Assembly (NCBI RefSeq): GCF_014648255.1
Contig: NZ_BMQT01000009.1
Coordinates: forward strand, 186,001-250,000
Length of the DNA stretch: 64,000 nucleotides
DNA from: Nocardioides albus
GTDB lineage: Bacteria; Actinomycetota; Actinomycetes; Propionibacteriales; Nocardioidaceae
Direction of reading: 5' to 3'
The notes under the pieces were generated by a model, which searched no databases, had not been told where the DNA came from, and saw only the letters and a program-made list of their open reading frames with translations. The position numbers and the translations under genes were made by a program. How positions within the stretch are numbered: the first letter of the stretch is position 1; each line of letters opens with the position of its first letter. Positions 7,477-15,882 of this stretch are shown one piece after another.

Positions 7477-10400
7477 GCTCTTGGACGACGTCGTGGAGCA
7501 CGCGCGCGGCCGGGAGCGGCGCGTCGACGACAGTGTGCGGTTCCATCTCGGCGTAGAACGCTGACGATGCCTCGCGAGCGGTCTGATTCAGCAACGGCCA
7601 CATGGTCGAGATCGTCTGCCGAAACCCTGCTGCCTGGAACGCCGAGCCGATGTGGACGACCTCGCCCATGGCCGTCGCCCCGTCCGAGAGCACAGCCGCG
7701 TCGCAGACCGAGAGATAGGCCAGCTCGCCCAGGCTCAAGCGCCGATCGGCAACGTCTCGCGCGGTGAGCTCACCGTTCGCCAGGAACAGGACGCTGTCGA
7801 CGAGGCTGTCCGCACCGTTGTCGACGGCGCCGGCGTGACAGGCGAAGTGGGCGAGAGACGCCTGGTCGATGACCTCGAGGACCCCCTCCACCGTCGCATC
7901 ACAACGCACAACCTGCTCGGGACCAAGGCGCAGCAGCGCCTCGACCTCCGCAACCTCCTCCAGGAAGTTCTGCAGCTCGCGCTCGTCGTGGTGGCCGTTG
8001 CGGGTCGCGGCGACCGGGAGCAGCCGCACCGGGCGCTGCGCCTGCGGCAGCGAGAGACCGTGCAACAGGGTTCGTACGTTCGGGGTGTAGGACGAGACCA
8101 CCCGGTCGAGCGCCGCAGCACCCACCTCGTCAAACCGTTCGGCCGCATGCAACGGCAATCCCTGGAGCAGTCCGGTCGGCATCCACCAGACTCGGGGAAG
8201 CGAGGTGCCCGCACCCCCGGAGCGGTGGCCGAGGTCATCGAGCACCGGGCCGACCACCTTGTCCCACAACCAGGTCAGGGTGTCTCGCATCAGCTTGCCG
8301 TAGAGGCTCGGAGCCGAGACGACCCTCGGGGCCAGGACCCGGAATCGGGCCGCAGTCTCACGCAGATCGTCGAGCCGGAGCTCCGGCAGCGACACGATCA
8401 GAGGATCCCCCTCATGACGAAGCACCACCGCGTCGCAGCGGAGCTCGCTCAGGTTGAAGGTCACCACGGCGCCGTCTCGGGCCGCCGGGCGCATCGCATC
8501 GACGGAGAGCGGCACCTCGGTCACGAACCTGCTGAGCTCGTCGGAGGCCCGGACCCTCTGGATCACCTTCGCCATCCGGATCTGGGCATCGATCTGCGCC
8601 TTCTCCTCGGTCGAGGTGAGAAAGCGGGAGTACGGATCGGTCGCGAGCTGCTTCCGATGCAGGCGCACTGCCTCCACGTACTCCCGATGCAGCTCCGGGT
8701 CGATCGCCTCCATCTCGGCGATGTCTCGTCGCATCGCGACGTCCTGGCCGAGCATCGCGGAGGCGTTCCGCTCGATCTCCTCCAACGCCGAGAAGGCATC
8801 ACCTTCGGCGATCTGCGCAGCGACGGTCTTCGCGGCCGCCGGAGTCGGATGCTGGCCGGTCCCGCGGAAACCGGCCGCCAGCACCCACGTCGAGAACAGC
8901 GCGAACAGCTCTCGGTGCGGCACCCGGACGTCGGTCAGTGCCTCCCGAGCGTGCGCCACCGCCTCCGCGTACTCATCGTCTCGTCCCCCGCCGAGGAAGC
9001 GGGAGAACAGCGCCAGCGCCAGGTGCGCCAGGCACGCTCGGCGTTCCTCGGTCGACGGGCCACGTCGGGCGAGGGCCTTACGGCTCTCTGCGATGTAGCG
9101 GTCGAGTAGTCCGAGCTTGTCGAACGCCGTGCCGCTCGCGTTGACCGTCAGCACGAGTCCGCCCGGCCCCATCCCGTCGTACGTGGTCCGCAGAGCGTCC
9201 TGCATCTGCCCGAGCAGAGGTAGGAACTCCTCGAGGAACCTCATCTTCGAGGCCACGTCCTCCTGCCCGGTCGAGCTCTGGCGCTCGGCGAAGTCCAGGG
9301 CCAACAGCCGCGAGCGCACCATGACCTCCTCCATCGAGCCGGGGGTGGCCACCTCGAGCAGGGCCTGACCCGTCGCCTTCAGCTCGTCTCGAACCTGCGG
9401 GTCTCGGACCAGTCCCGGCAGTCCCGGCAGTCCCGGCAGTCCCGGCTCGAGCTCGTCGGCGGGCGGCGCCGGGCTGACCTCCCCGGCGCGGATGGCGTGG
9501 ACCGTACGAGTGATGAAATCGTCCATGGCGGGACTCGTGCTTCCGGCCAGGAAGCCCTGGACCATCCCGCCGGCATCCTGCGCGAACCTCGTCTCCTCGT
9601 CCCCCTGACCCAGGCCGAGCATCTCGAGCATGACCTGCATCAGTCCTTGCTCCGGCGTGTCGTCATCCTGCCCGAGCAGCGCCGTCATCTGCGCGGTCAT
9701 CTCGTCGAGGTTTCGATCGTTGGTCATCCGGCCGCGCACCACGTCGGCGCGCGCACGCAGATCGGCGTCGGCATCCGGCCCCAGCGCCGGTCCCGTGAGC
9801 AGCGCCATCGCCTCGTCGTGTCGTCCAGCCGAGGCCAGAGCGTCCGCCGCGCGCAGCGTCAGCTCCGGATAGGCGGCGTCGTCGGGCTCGGTCAGCTCCA
9901 GGAGCGCACAGAGGACGTCGCTCATCTCGTCTCGAAGCTCCGTGGACGGGAACGGGACCAGTGACAACGCCTGGTGCAACGCGTCGAGATAGATCCGGCG
10001 CGCGGCCGGCACGCCGACGGTCAGATCTACTGCCCGGCGCAGTGCGTCGATCGCCTCGTCCTCGATGGTCAGGTCGGCATCGTCCTGACCGACTGCGCCC
10101 CTCCGGACCATCAGGGCGTCGGACAGCACACCATAGGTCATCGCCAGCACCGGCCGGACGGTCAGGTAGGTCGCCGCGGCCACCGCCTCGCGCAGACATG
10201 CGATCGCCTCGTCCAGAGTCGTCAGATCTCGACGCGCCAGCGCCACCTGACACAGCAGGCGTCCGAGCAGACCGACCACACCCGGGTAGTCGACATGCTC
10301 GGCGGGAACCCGGCTCCGGGCCTGCTCCAGCAGGTCGAGAATCCTCTGCAGGTCGTCGTCCGACCCCGCCCCGAGATCGGCGAGCACCACGCCGAGCCGA

Positions 10401-10948
10401 CCGGCCGCCACCGCCTTGTCGAGCGACCCTTCGACGAGCTGGTCGTACGCCGTCTCGAGCAGGTCTCGCGACGCCATCAGCCACTCCGCCAGGCCGAGAC
10501 TCTCACCGCCCGAGGCCAGGAACCCGCCGAGCGCCAGGACGCCGGACCAACGCTCTCGGCTCAGGTCCTCCTCCCCCAGCCACTCTCGCGGCGGCAAGCC
10601 GACCTCGCCGAGCCGAGCTGTCACCCATGCAGGCAGGTCAGGTGCATCTGCCGCGTACAGGAAGCTCTTGACAAGCTGTCGCCCCTGTTCCCGCGCGACG
10701 GCGGTGTCGGGCTGCCCGGGGGCGGAAAGACTTCGGCCCAGATAGAACGAGCCGAGGGTCACGGCGATGTCCCTGTCGACCTGCCAGGTGTCACCGCGCT
10801 GGGTCACGAGGTGCTGCAGCAGGTACGTCGCGTGCTCGTCGATCTCCGCCGACTGCAGGGCACTGCTCTCGACCGCCACCGCGGCCGCGACCCTGCGGAG
10901 CGCGTCGTCACGATCGTTCGGCCAGTCACGTACGAAGAAGTCCCGCAC
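7415..10948 (-). CDS. CHAT-domain cysteine peptidase with long helical (TPR-like) repeat region
   Basis: The 1177-residue protein has a long alpha-helical, Ala/Leu-rich region (about 60-800) with TPR-like pairs such as LDEAIACLREAVAAA. The C-terminal CHAT (caspase-like) domain occupies about 860-1177. The catalytic dyad is visible: His1038 in AHFACHAG and Cys1082 in YLSVCDAA, in the order and context typical of CHAT proteases. This implies regulated proteolysis of an unknown substrate, as in separase- or gasdermin-linked bacterial systems. The GTG start overlaps the upstream gene's stop (TAGTG), so the operon is translationally coupled. Glycine-leucine-proline repeats interrupt it at about residues 500-515. 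The open frame reaches 12031, but the part above 10948 is the shadow of the two upstream genes. Confidence 0.85.
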   Translation of the reverse strand: MRDFFVRDWPNDRDDALRRVAAAVAVESSALQSAEIDEHATYLLQHLVTQRGDTWQVDRDIAVTLGSFYLGRSLSAPGQPDTAVAREQGRQLVKSFLYAADAPDLPAWVTARLGEVGLPPREWLGEEDLSRERWSGVLALGGFLASGGESLGLAEWLMASRDLLETAYDQLVEGSLDKAVAAGRLGVVLADLGAGSDDDLQRILDLLEQARSRVPAEHVDYPGVVGLLGRLLCQVALARRDLTTLDEAIACLREAVAAATYLTVRPVLAMTYGVLSDALMVRRGAVGQDDADLTIEDEAIDALRRAVDLTVGVPAARRIYLDALHQALSLVPFPSTELRDEMSDVLCALLELTEPDDAAYPELTLRAADALASAGRHDEAMALLTGPALGPDADADLRARADVVRGRMTNDRNLDEMTAQMTALLGQDDDTPEQGLMQVMLEMLGLGQGDEETRFAQDAGGMVQGFLAGSTSPAMDDFITRTVHAIRAGEVSPAPPADELEPGLPGLPGLPGLVRDPQVRDELKATGQALLEVATPGSMEEVMVRSRLLALDFAERQSSTGQEDVASKMRFLEEFLPLLGQMQDALRTTYDGMGPGGLVLTVNASGTAFDKLGLLDRYIAESRKALARRGPSTEERRACLAHLALALFSRFLGGGRDDEYAEAVAHAREALTDVRVPHRELFALFSTWVLAAGFRGTGQHPTPAAAKTVAAQIAEGDAFSALEEIERNASAMLGQDVAMRRDIAEMEAIDPELHREYVEAVRLHRKQLATDPYSRFLTSTEEKAQIDAQIRMAKVIQRVRASDELSRFVTEVPLSVDAMRPAARDGAVVTFNLSELRCDAVVLRHEGDPLIVSLPELRLDDLRETAARFRVLAPRVVSAPSLYGKLMRDTLTWLWDKVVGPVLDDLGHRSGGAGTSLPRVWWMPTGLLQGLPLHAAERFDEVGAAALDRVVSSYTPNVRTLLHGLSLPQAQRPVRLLPVAATRNGHHDERELQNFLEEVAEVEALLRLGPEQVVRCDATVEGVLEVIDQASLAHFACHAGAVDNGADSLVDSVLFLANGELTARDVADRRLSLGELAYLSVCDAAVLSDGATAMGEVVHIGSAFQAAGFRQTISTMWPLLNQTAREASSAFYAEMEPHTVVDAPLPAARVLHDVVQELRRANPLRAESWAGLVHSGA
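9411..9446 (-). repeat. Four 9-bp tandem repeats inside the CHAT gene
   Basis: CAGTCCCGG is repeated four times without interruption. On the coding strand this gives repeated Gly-Leu-Pro units, a flexible linker between helical parts. Nine-base units keep the frame, so copy number can change length but not switch the gene off. Confidence 0.85.
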
Positions 10949-11682
10949 TACGCTCCCATGCTCTTGCGAAAGATCGCGGTCATCGTCTGAGCGCCGCTGG
11001 GGCGCAGCGGTGCGTCCGGATCGAGCAGCACCGTGCTGAGGTCGTGCAGGTGAACGTCGACCACCGACTCGACCATGGCGGCATATTCGGCGGCCCTGAT
11101 CCGGCACAGTGCGTTCGCGTAGACGCAGAGCACGACGCCGACAGCGAGGGCCGGCCACCAGAGGATCCCGGCGGCGAGGTAGAGCAGGCTCCACCCGCCG
11201 ATGCGCAACGCACCGTCCAACCGCTGACGCGACTCCCACAGTGCCGTCTTCGGAGCGTCGGGAAGCACGATCCACAGGCGCGGCCACAGATCCACCAGAC
11301 TCAGCTTGTAGAACTCGCGCACCCGCTTCTCCGGACCTTCCAGGACCTCTTTGAGCCGCGGCAGCACGATCGCTGTCGCGGCGGGGAGGGAGCGAGTGGT
11401 GAGCCAGCCGTAGCCGGCCTGCATGACCTCGGCAGCCTTGGCGCTGGCCCACACCGCCGCGACCACGGCCGCGCCGATCATCAGCGTCTGACCAGCCGTT
11501 CGCGTCGGCGACAGCGCTGCGTTCGTCTTCGTCGCGAGCTCGGCGAAGTCCGACCACTGGGACTGCCCGAGCACGCACCCGACGGCAACCACGGCGGCAT
11601 AGACCAGCCCGGTGAGCCACCTCTCGGCAAGAGCGCGGCCGGCGAGGTTCTTGCCGAGGTCCGCGACCACTGCGGTCAACAT
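10948..11682 (-). CDS. Integral membrane protein of the CHAT operon
   Basis: The 244-residue protein is of unknown family. Predicted membrane segments lie at about 23-40, 63-85 and a long hydrophobic stretch at 162-195 that could be two helices. Between them is a charged cytoplasmic-type loop (PRLKEVLEGPEKRVREF). The start at 11682 is fixed by a TGATG overlap with the upstream small gene, and its stop overlaps the CHAT start as TAGTG. All three genes must therefore be expressed together. By analogy with other protease-effector pairs it could be the membrane target or anchor of the CHAT protein, which is only an inference. Confidence 0.75.
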   Translation of the reverse strand: MLTAVVADLGKNLAGRALAERWLTGLVYAAVVAVGCVLGQSQWSDFAELATKTNAALSPTRTAGQTLMIGAAVVAAVWASAKAAEVMQAGYGWLTTRSLPAATAIVLPRLKEVLEGPEKRVREFYKLSLVDLWPRLWIVLPDAPKTALWESRQRLDGALRIGGWSLLYLAAGILWWPALAVGVVLCVYANALCRIRAAEYAAMVESVVDVHLHDLSTVLLDPDAPLRPSGAQTMTAIFRKSMGA

Positions 11683-12023
11683 CAGGCGAGACCACCGTCG
11701 AACTCGAGGAACCGATCGAAGACGCCGCACGTCGGCCGGTTCGAACCGGCCGCGACAACTCGTCTGGAGCATCGTCGTTCCGGGCAGACATAGGCGCCCC
11801 GAACCACAGCCGCTGCGCCCTCGACCCGTGGCGGCGTGCTCCGCGACCGTGTGTCCCCCTCGGACACGGCGTCGGCGTCGGCGTCGTCGACCAGGCCGGA
11901 TTCGCGCAGCGCAACCCACGCCTCGGTGCCGGACCTGATCGCGGCCAACGCCTGCTCGAGCTCCATGACGCCGCCGGAGCGCCGAAGGTCGGGAAGCTCT
12001 TCGCACAGATGCCCAAGATCCAT
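11682..12023 (-). CDS. Small protein with Cys-rich (zinc-knuckle-like) C-terminus, CHAT operon
   Basis: This protein is about 113 residues. The N-terminal half is helical (MELEQALAAIRSGTEAWVAL), followed by a low-complexity Asp/Ser linker. The C-terminus has Cys80, Cys85 and Cys99 in CPERRC...NRPTCGVF, a pattern like a zinc knuckle or small ribbon, though only three cysteines are seen. The start is uncertain. ATG 12023 has TACGGT exactly six bases upstream (leaderless); ATG 12047 and GTG 12071 are in frame. It is the first gene of the three-gene unit and lies 75 bp after the IclR stop. It may be a sensor or adaptor for the CHAT protein; similarity to small partners of proposed CHAT/TPR conflict systems could not be checked. 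Confidence 0.6.
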   Translation of the reverse strand: MDLGHLCEELPDLRRSGGVMELEQALAAIRSGTEAWVALRESGLVDDADADAVSEGDTRSRSTPPRVEGAAAVVRGAYVCPERRCSRRVVAAGSNRPTCGVFDRFLEFDGGLA

Positions 12024-12098
12024 CCGTGCACCGTAGCGACCCGTCATCGGTCCCGCAGCGATTTCTTCCACCGCGCTGCTCAGCGCCGCTGCCGCGCC

Positions 12099-12890
12099 TC
12101 ACCCAGGGGCGGTGAGGATGTGGGCGGCCTCGAGGAGGAGGCGGCCGAGCTCGGTCTGACGAGGGGGTGCGAGGCGGGCCTCGATGCCGGTGATGCTGAG
12201 CGCTCCGTACGGCTGTCCGTGGGCGTCGAAGACCGCGGCACCCAGGCCCCAGCTGCCGACGACGAGCAGGCCCGGGTTGACCGCGAAGCCGAGCTCACGG
12301 GTCGCGGCGATGCGCTTGCGCAGAGCGGACGCCGAGTGCTGCTCGCCGTAGGCCTCGACGAGGTCGGCGCGGGCCAGGTAGGCCTCGCGCCGCGACTCCG
12401 GCAGGAAGGCGAGGATCGCCAGGCCGGCCGAGGCGACGCCGAGCGGGAACCGGATCCCCTCGTGGAGCACGTGCGAACGGATCGGGAAGCTGCCGTCCTC
12501 GCGCAGGACGCAGACCGTCTCGTCGCCGCGCCGGATCGAGAAGAAGGCGCTCTCCCCCGTCTCGCGCGCGATGCGGAGCACGGCCGCCCGGGCCGCCGGC
12601 GTGATGTCGTGGCGGGTGGTCGCGGCGGCGCCGAGCAGGAAGCACTCCGGACCCAGGTGCCACGTGCCTGTGCTGTTGTCGCGCTCGACGAGCCCTTCCT
12701 CCTGGAGCGCGCTGAGCAGCCGGTGGGCGGTCGGGCGCGGGATGGCGGCGGCCGTCGCGAGCTGGGTGGTCGTCGAGCCCTCCGGCTCGCGCGCGGCGAG
12801 CAGCCGCAGCAGGTGCGCGCTGCGGCGGATGACACTGGGCTGTTGCGGGCCCGGACCGGGTTCCATGGGACGTACGATAGGTGCGTCCAT
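12099..12890 (-). CDS. IclR-family transcription regulator
   Basis: The 263-residue protein has an N-terminal winged helix (VIRRSAHLLRLLA, TTTQLATAAAIPRPTAHRLLSAL). A C-terminal IclR effector-binding domain follows (REDGSFPIRSHVLHEGIRFPL, LGAAVFDAHGQPYGALSITG). It is divergent from scoAB with about 100 bp between them, so it most likely controls that CoA-transferase operon in response to a ketoacid or aromatic-pathway intermediate. ATG 12890 is used; MEPGPGP eight codons later is an alternative. Family and domain order are clear; the ligand is unknown. Confidence 0.88.
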   Translation of the reverse strand: MDAPIVRPMEPGPGPQQPSVIRRSAHLLRLLAAREPEGSTTTQLATAAAIPRPTAHRLLSALQEEGLVERDNSTGTWHLGPECFLLGAAATTRHDITPAARAAVLRIARETGESAFFSIRRGDETVCVLREDGSFPIRSHVLHEGIRFPLGVASAGLAILAFLPESRREAYLARADLVEAYGEQHSASALRKRIAATRELGFAVNPGLLVVGSWGLGAAVFDAHGQPYGALSITGIEARLAPPRQTELGRLLLEAAHILTAPG

Positions 12891-12933
12891 TCAGTGAACG
12901 CCAGTGCGTCAACTGGGTCGCTCATCGAAAGAT

Positions 12934-12953
12934 TGAGCGTGAACTCGCGCTCA
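12934..12953. promoter_or_regulatory. Candidate IclR operator between the regulator and scoA
   Basis: TGAGCG-N8-CGCTCA is a perfect 6-bp inverted repeat in the divergent region, about 40 bases before scoA. TTGACC at 12958-12963 follows directly and could be the -35 box of scoA. IclR proteins bind short palindromes near their own promoters; binding here is inferred from position and symmetry. Confidence 0.5.
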
Positions 12954-12993
12954 TCTATTGACCGATCGGCGCGCCCACCCTTGACTGATCATC

Positions 12994-13758
12994 ATGGACA
13001 AGGTCATCTCCTCAGCCGCCGAGGCGGTCGCGGACGTACCGAGCGGAGCGACCCTCACGGTCGGCGGTTTCGGGCTGTGCGGCATCCCCTCGGTGCTCAT
13101 CAATGCTCTCCTCGAGGCCGGCGTGACCGACCTCGAGGTGGTCTCCAACAATGCCGGCGTCGACGACTGGGGCTTGGGCCTGCTGCTCGGTGCCGGGCGA
13201 CTGCGGCGGGTCGTCGCCTCGTACGTCGGTGAGAACAAGGAGTTCGCGCGGCAGTACCTCTCCGGCGACCTCGAGGTCGAGCTGACCCCGCAGGGCACGC
13301 TCGCCGAGCGGATGCGCGCGGGCGGCTCCGGCATCGCCGGGTTCTACACCCGCACCGGCGTCGGCACACAGGTGGCGCAGGGCGGGCTGCCGTGGAAGTA
13401 CGACGACGCCGGCAACGTCATCAAGACCTCGCCCGAGAAGCCGGTGATGACCTTCGAGACGCCTGAAGGCGAGCGCGAGTTCGTCCTCGAGGAGGCCATC
13501 GTCGCCGACTTCGGCATCATCCGCGCGTGGAAGGGCGACCGCCACGGCAACCTCCTCTTCAAGGACTCCGCCCGCAACTTCAACCCGCTCGCCGCGATGG
13601 CCGGGCAGATCACGATCGCCGAGGTCGAGGAGCTCGTCGAGCCCGGCGAGATCCCGCCGAACGACGTCCACCTCCCCGGGGTCTACGTCCACCGCGTGGT
13701 TCCCCTGACCCCCGAACAGGCCGCCGAGAAGCGCATCGAGAAGAGGACGGTCCGCTGA
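12994..13758 (+). CDS. scoA: 3-oxoacid CoA-transferase, subunit A
   Basis: The 254-residue alpha subunit belongs to a succinyl-CoA:3-ketoacid CoA-transferase. It has GGFGLCGIP near the N-terminus, VVSNNAGVDDWGLGLLL and SYVGENKEFARQYLSG, all SCOT-alpha hallmarks. With ScoB it moves CoA from succinyl-CoA to acetoacetate or a similar ketoacid. A beta-ketoadipate (PcaI) role is the alternative, but the motifs look more SCOT-like. It is followed 1 bp later by scoB. Control is probably by the divergent IclR regulator. Confidence 0.9.
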   Translation: MDKVISSAAEAVADVPSGATLTVGGFGLCGIPSVLINALLEAGVTDLEVVSNNAGVDDWGLGLLLGAGRLRRVVASYVGENKEFARQYLSGDLEVELTPQGTLAERMRAGGSGIAGFYTRTGVGTQVAQGGLPWKYDDAGNVIKTSPEKPVMTFETPEGEREFVLEEAIVADFGIIRAWKGDRHGNLLFKDSARNFNPLAAMAGQITIAEVEELVEPGEIPPNDVHLPGVYVHRVVPLTPEQAAEKRIEKRTVR

Positions 13759-13759
13759 C

Positions 13760-14389
13760 ATGGCATGGACACGTGAAGAGATGGCCGCCCGCGCCGCCGC
13801 GGAGCTCTCCGACGGCGACTACGTCAACCTCGGCATCGGGCTGCCGACGCTGGTGCCCAACTACGTCCCCGACGACGTCGAGCTGGTGCTGCAGAGCGAG
13901 AACGGCATCCTCGGCACCGGCGCGTACCCGGCCGAGGACGCCGTCGACCCGGACCTGATCAACGCCGGCAAGGAGACGGTCACCGTACGCAAGGGGGCGA
14001 GCTTCTTCGACTCCGCCATGAGCTTCGGGATGATCCGCTCCGGCAAGATCGACGCCGCCATCCTCGGGGCCATGCAGGTCTCCGCGGCCGGCGACCTGGC
14101 GAACTGGATGATCCCCGGCAAGATGGTCAAGGGCATGGGCGGTGCCATGGACCTCGTCCACGGCGCCAAGAAGGTCGTCGTGCTGATGGAGCACGTCGCC
14201 CGCGACGGCTCCTACAAGATCGTGAACGAGTGCTCGCTGCCCTACACCGGCCTCGGCGTCGTGCAGCGCATCATCACCGACCTCTGCGTCCTCGACATCA
14301 CCCCCGAGGGCCTGCGCCTCGTCGAGCTCGCCCCGGGCGTCACGCTCGGCGAGGTGGAAGAGAAGACCGAGCCTCCGATCCTCCGCTGA
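13760..14389 (+). CDS. scoB: 3-oxoacid CoA-transferase, subunit B
   Basis: The 209-residue beta subunit starts 1 bp after the scoA stop. It contains the catalytic glutamate in LQSENGILG, which forms the enzyme-CoA thioester, plus GIGLPTLVPNY, GMIRSGKIDAAILGAMQVS and the conserved GAMDLVHGAKKV. The subunits form a heteromeric enzyme of ketone-body or ketoacid catabolism. The gene ends three bases before a large inverted-repeat array that may also serve as its terminator. Confidence 0.92.
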   Translation: MAWTREEMAARAAAELSDGDYVNLGIGLPTLVPNYVPDDVELVLQSENGILGTGAYPAEDAVDPDLINAGKETVTVRKGASFFDSAMSFGMIRSGKIDAAILGAMQVSAAGDLANWMIPGKMVKGMGGAMDLVHGAKKVVVLMEHVARDGSYKIVNECSLPYTGLGVVQRIITDLCVLDITPEGLRLVELAPGVTLGEVEEKTEPPILR

Positions 14390-14391
14390 CC

Positions 14392-14568
14392 GCCGAGACG
14401 TCAGTTTCTGGGCGCGAGACGTCGAATTCTGACGCCGAGACGTCGCGTACGTCGGTCGAGATGTCATTTCGATGCCATCTCGGGCGACGCGCGTGACGTC
14501 TCGGCCGACGTGCGTGACGCCTCGGCACCAGAAACTGACCTCTCGCGGTCAGAAACTGACGTCTCGGC
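14392..14568. repeat. 21-nt-period head-to-head repeat array, copy 1
   Basis: Three direct units of the form GCCGAGACGTCNN... are followed by a 22-nt central hairpin (GAGATGTCATTTCGATGCCATCTC region, about 14458-14481). Four inverted units (...GTGACGTCTCGGC) complete the array. Every unit is 21 nt long. The outermost units form a perfect 19-bp inverted repeat (14392-14410 with 14550-14568), including a variable core (TTTCTG against CAGAAA). The same architecture recurs at 25.86 and 28.68 kb. No coding potential is apparent. It lies between scoB and the copper cluster. Confidence 0.8.
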
Positions 14569-14583
14569 GGGGGGTCTGCGAGA

Positions 14584-15105
14584 ATGGGCGGCGTGGAACT
14601 GAAGGTGGTGCGGCCGACGCGCGGGAGCGTGTGGCTGGCGCTGCTGGCCGCGATCGAGATCACCACCGGGTCCAGCCTGGCCCACCTGGCCGGCGGCGGA
14701 GAGCTGCCGGACGCGTTGTGGCTGGTGGCGACCGGGTTCGCTGCTTTTGGCACCGGCGTCGTGGTGCTGCAGCGCCGGGTCGGGATCGCTCTGGGAGCGG
14801 TGCTTGCCGGAGCGGCTCAGCTGGGGATGCACGAGGCGTTCGAGGCGTACGCCGCGCCGGTTGCACACGCGCACGAGACCGGCTCGGGCGGCACCTCGAT
14901 GCTCCTCGCGCACGCTGTGGCCGCGGCGCTCACCGTGGTGGTGTGGATGCTGCATCGCCGGGCCTGGCGGGTCATCGCCCGTGCGCTGGCGACGCCCCAG
15001 GCCCTGGTTCCGTTCCGCCTGCCGGTCCCGGCACAGCCGGTCGTGCCGCGCACCGGACTGTGGACGTACGTCGCTGCCGGCCGGGGTCCACCGGTCCTCG
15101 CCTGA
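14584..15105 (+). CDS. Hypothetical membrane protein of the copper cluster
   Basis: The 173-residue protein has four likely membrane helices, at about 17-37, 45-62, 65-85 and 108-124. A histidine-containing loop lies between helices 3 and 4 (LGMHEAFEAY, VAHAHETG), followed by a basic cytoplasmic tail. I do not recognise the family. It lies 66 bp upstream of ycnI and copCD on the same strand, so a role in copper handling is inferred from position and the His loop. The ATG at 14584 is used; GTG 14593 (VELKVV) is an alternative because GAGAAT lies just upstream. Confidence 0.6.
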   Translation: MGGVELKVVRPTRGSVWLALLAAIEITTGSSLAHLAGGGELPDALWLVATGFAAFGTGVVVLQRRVGIALGAVLAGAAQLGMHEAFEAYAAPVAHAHETGSGGTSMLLAHAVAAALTVVVWMLHRRAWRVIARALATPQALVPFRLPVPAQPVVPRTGLWTYVAAGRGPPVLA

Positions 15106-15171
15106 GGACTCGACCCCGACCACCGGGCACACGAACGCCCGTCAGCAGACCACTCCACAGAAAGCAACACC

Positions 15172-15882
15172 ATGTCTCGACGTACCCTCGCGCGCCTCGG
15201 CGCGCCCGCCGCCGCTGCCGCGGCCGTCACCTTCCTCGTCGCCGCTCCGGCCTCCGCACACGTCACGGTCACCCCGACCGAGACTGCGGCGGGCGCGTAC
15301 ACCGTGCTGACCTTCAGCAACGGCCACGGCTGCGAAGGCTCCCCGACCAAGCAGATCACCATCCAGGTGCCGGAAGGGGTCAACACGGTCACCCCGACCC
15401 GTCAGCCGTTCTACGACGTCAAGGTCACCAAGGAGAAGCTCGCCGAGCCGATCAAGGACGCCCACGGCAACGAGCTGACCGAGCGCGACGCCACCATCGT
15501 CTACACCGCGAAGACCCCGCTGCCCGACGGGCAGCGTGACGCCTTCGAGGTCTCCCTGCAGCTTCCCGAGGAAGAGGGCACGCTCGCCTTCCCGGTCATC
15601 CAGACCTGTGTGAAGGGCGAGACCGCCTGGATCGAGGAGACCCCCGAGGGCGCCACCGAGGAGCCCGAGAACCCGGCTCCGGCCTTCGAGGTCACCGCCG
15701 CGAGCGGTGAGGACGGCCACGGCCACGACTCCGAGGAGTCCGCCGAGAAGGCAGAGCCTGTCGCTGCGGACGTCGAGGAGGGCGACGACGGCAACCTGTG
15801 GGGCGCTGTCGGCGCCGGCGCCGGCATCCTCGGCCTGATCGCGGGCACGACCGCCCTCGCGCTGGGACGTCGTAAGGCGTGA
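15172..15882 (+). CDS. ycnI: YcnI-family (DUF1775) copper-binding exported protein
   Basis: The 236-residue protein has a signal peptide (about 1-29) ending in PASA. The mature chain therefore starts with histidine (HVTVTP), the mono-histidine brace ligand of YcnI proteins. The DUF1775 domain includes HGCEGSPTKQI and the conserved Trp in CVKGETAWIEE. An acidic His-containing linker (GHGHDSEESAEK) leads to a C-terminal membrane anchor (VGAGAGILGLIAGTTALAL) and a short basic tail. It is translationally coupled to copCD by a GTGA overlap. The role is extracellular copper capture or delivery. Confidence 0.9.
   Translation: MSRRTLARLGAPAAAAAAVTFLVAAPASAHVTVTPTETAAGAYTVLTFSNGHGCEGSPTKQITIQVPEGVNTVTPTRQPFYDVKVTKEKLAEPIKDAHGNELTERDATIVYTAKTPLPDGQRDAFEVSLQLPEEEGTLAFPVIQTCVKGETAWIEETPEGATEEPENPAPAFEVTAASGEDGHGHDSEESAEKAEPVAADVEEGDDGNLWGAVGAGAGILGLIAGTTALALGRRKA

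Noticed and set aside
7415..12031. One continuous 1538-codon frame read as a single giant protein
   Set aside because: Above 10948 the frame is an Arg/Pro-rich shadow of the membrane-protein and zinc-knuckle genes, whose stop/start overlaps mark the true CHAT start.
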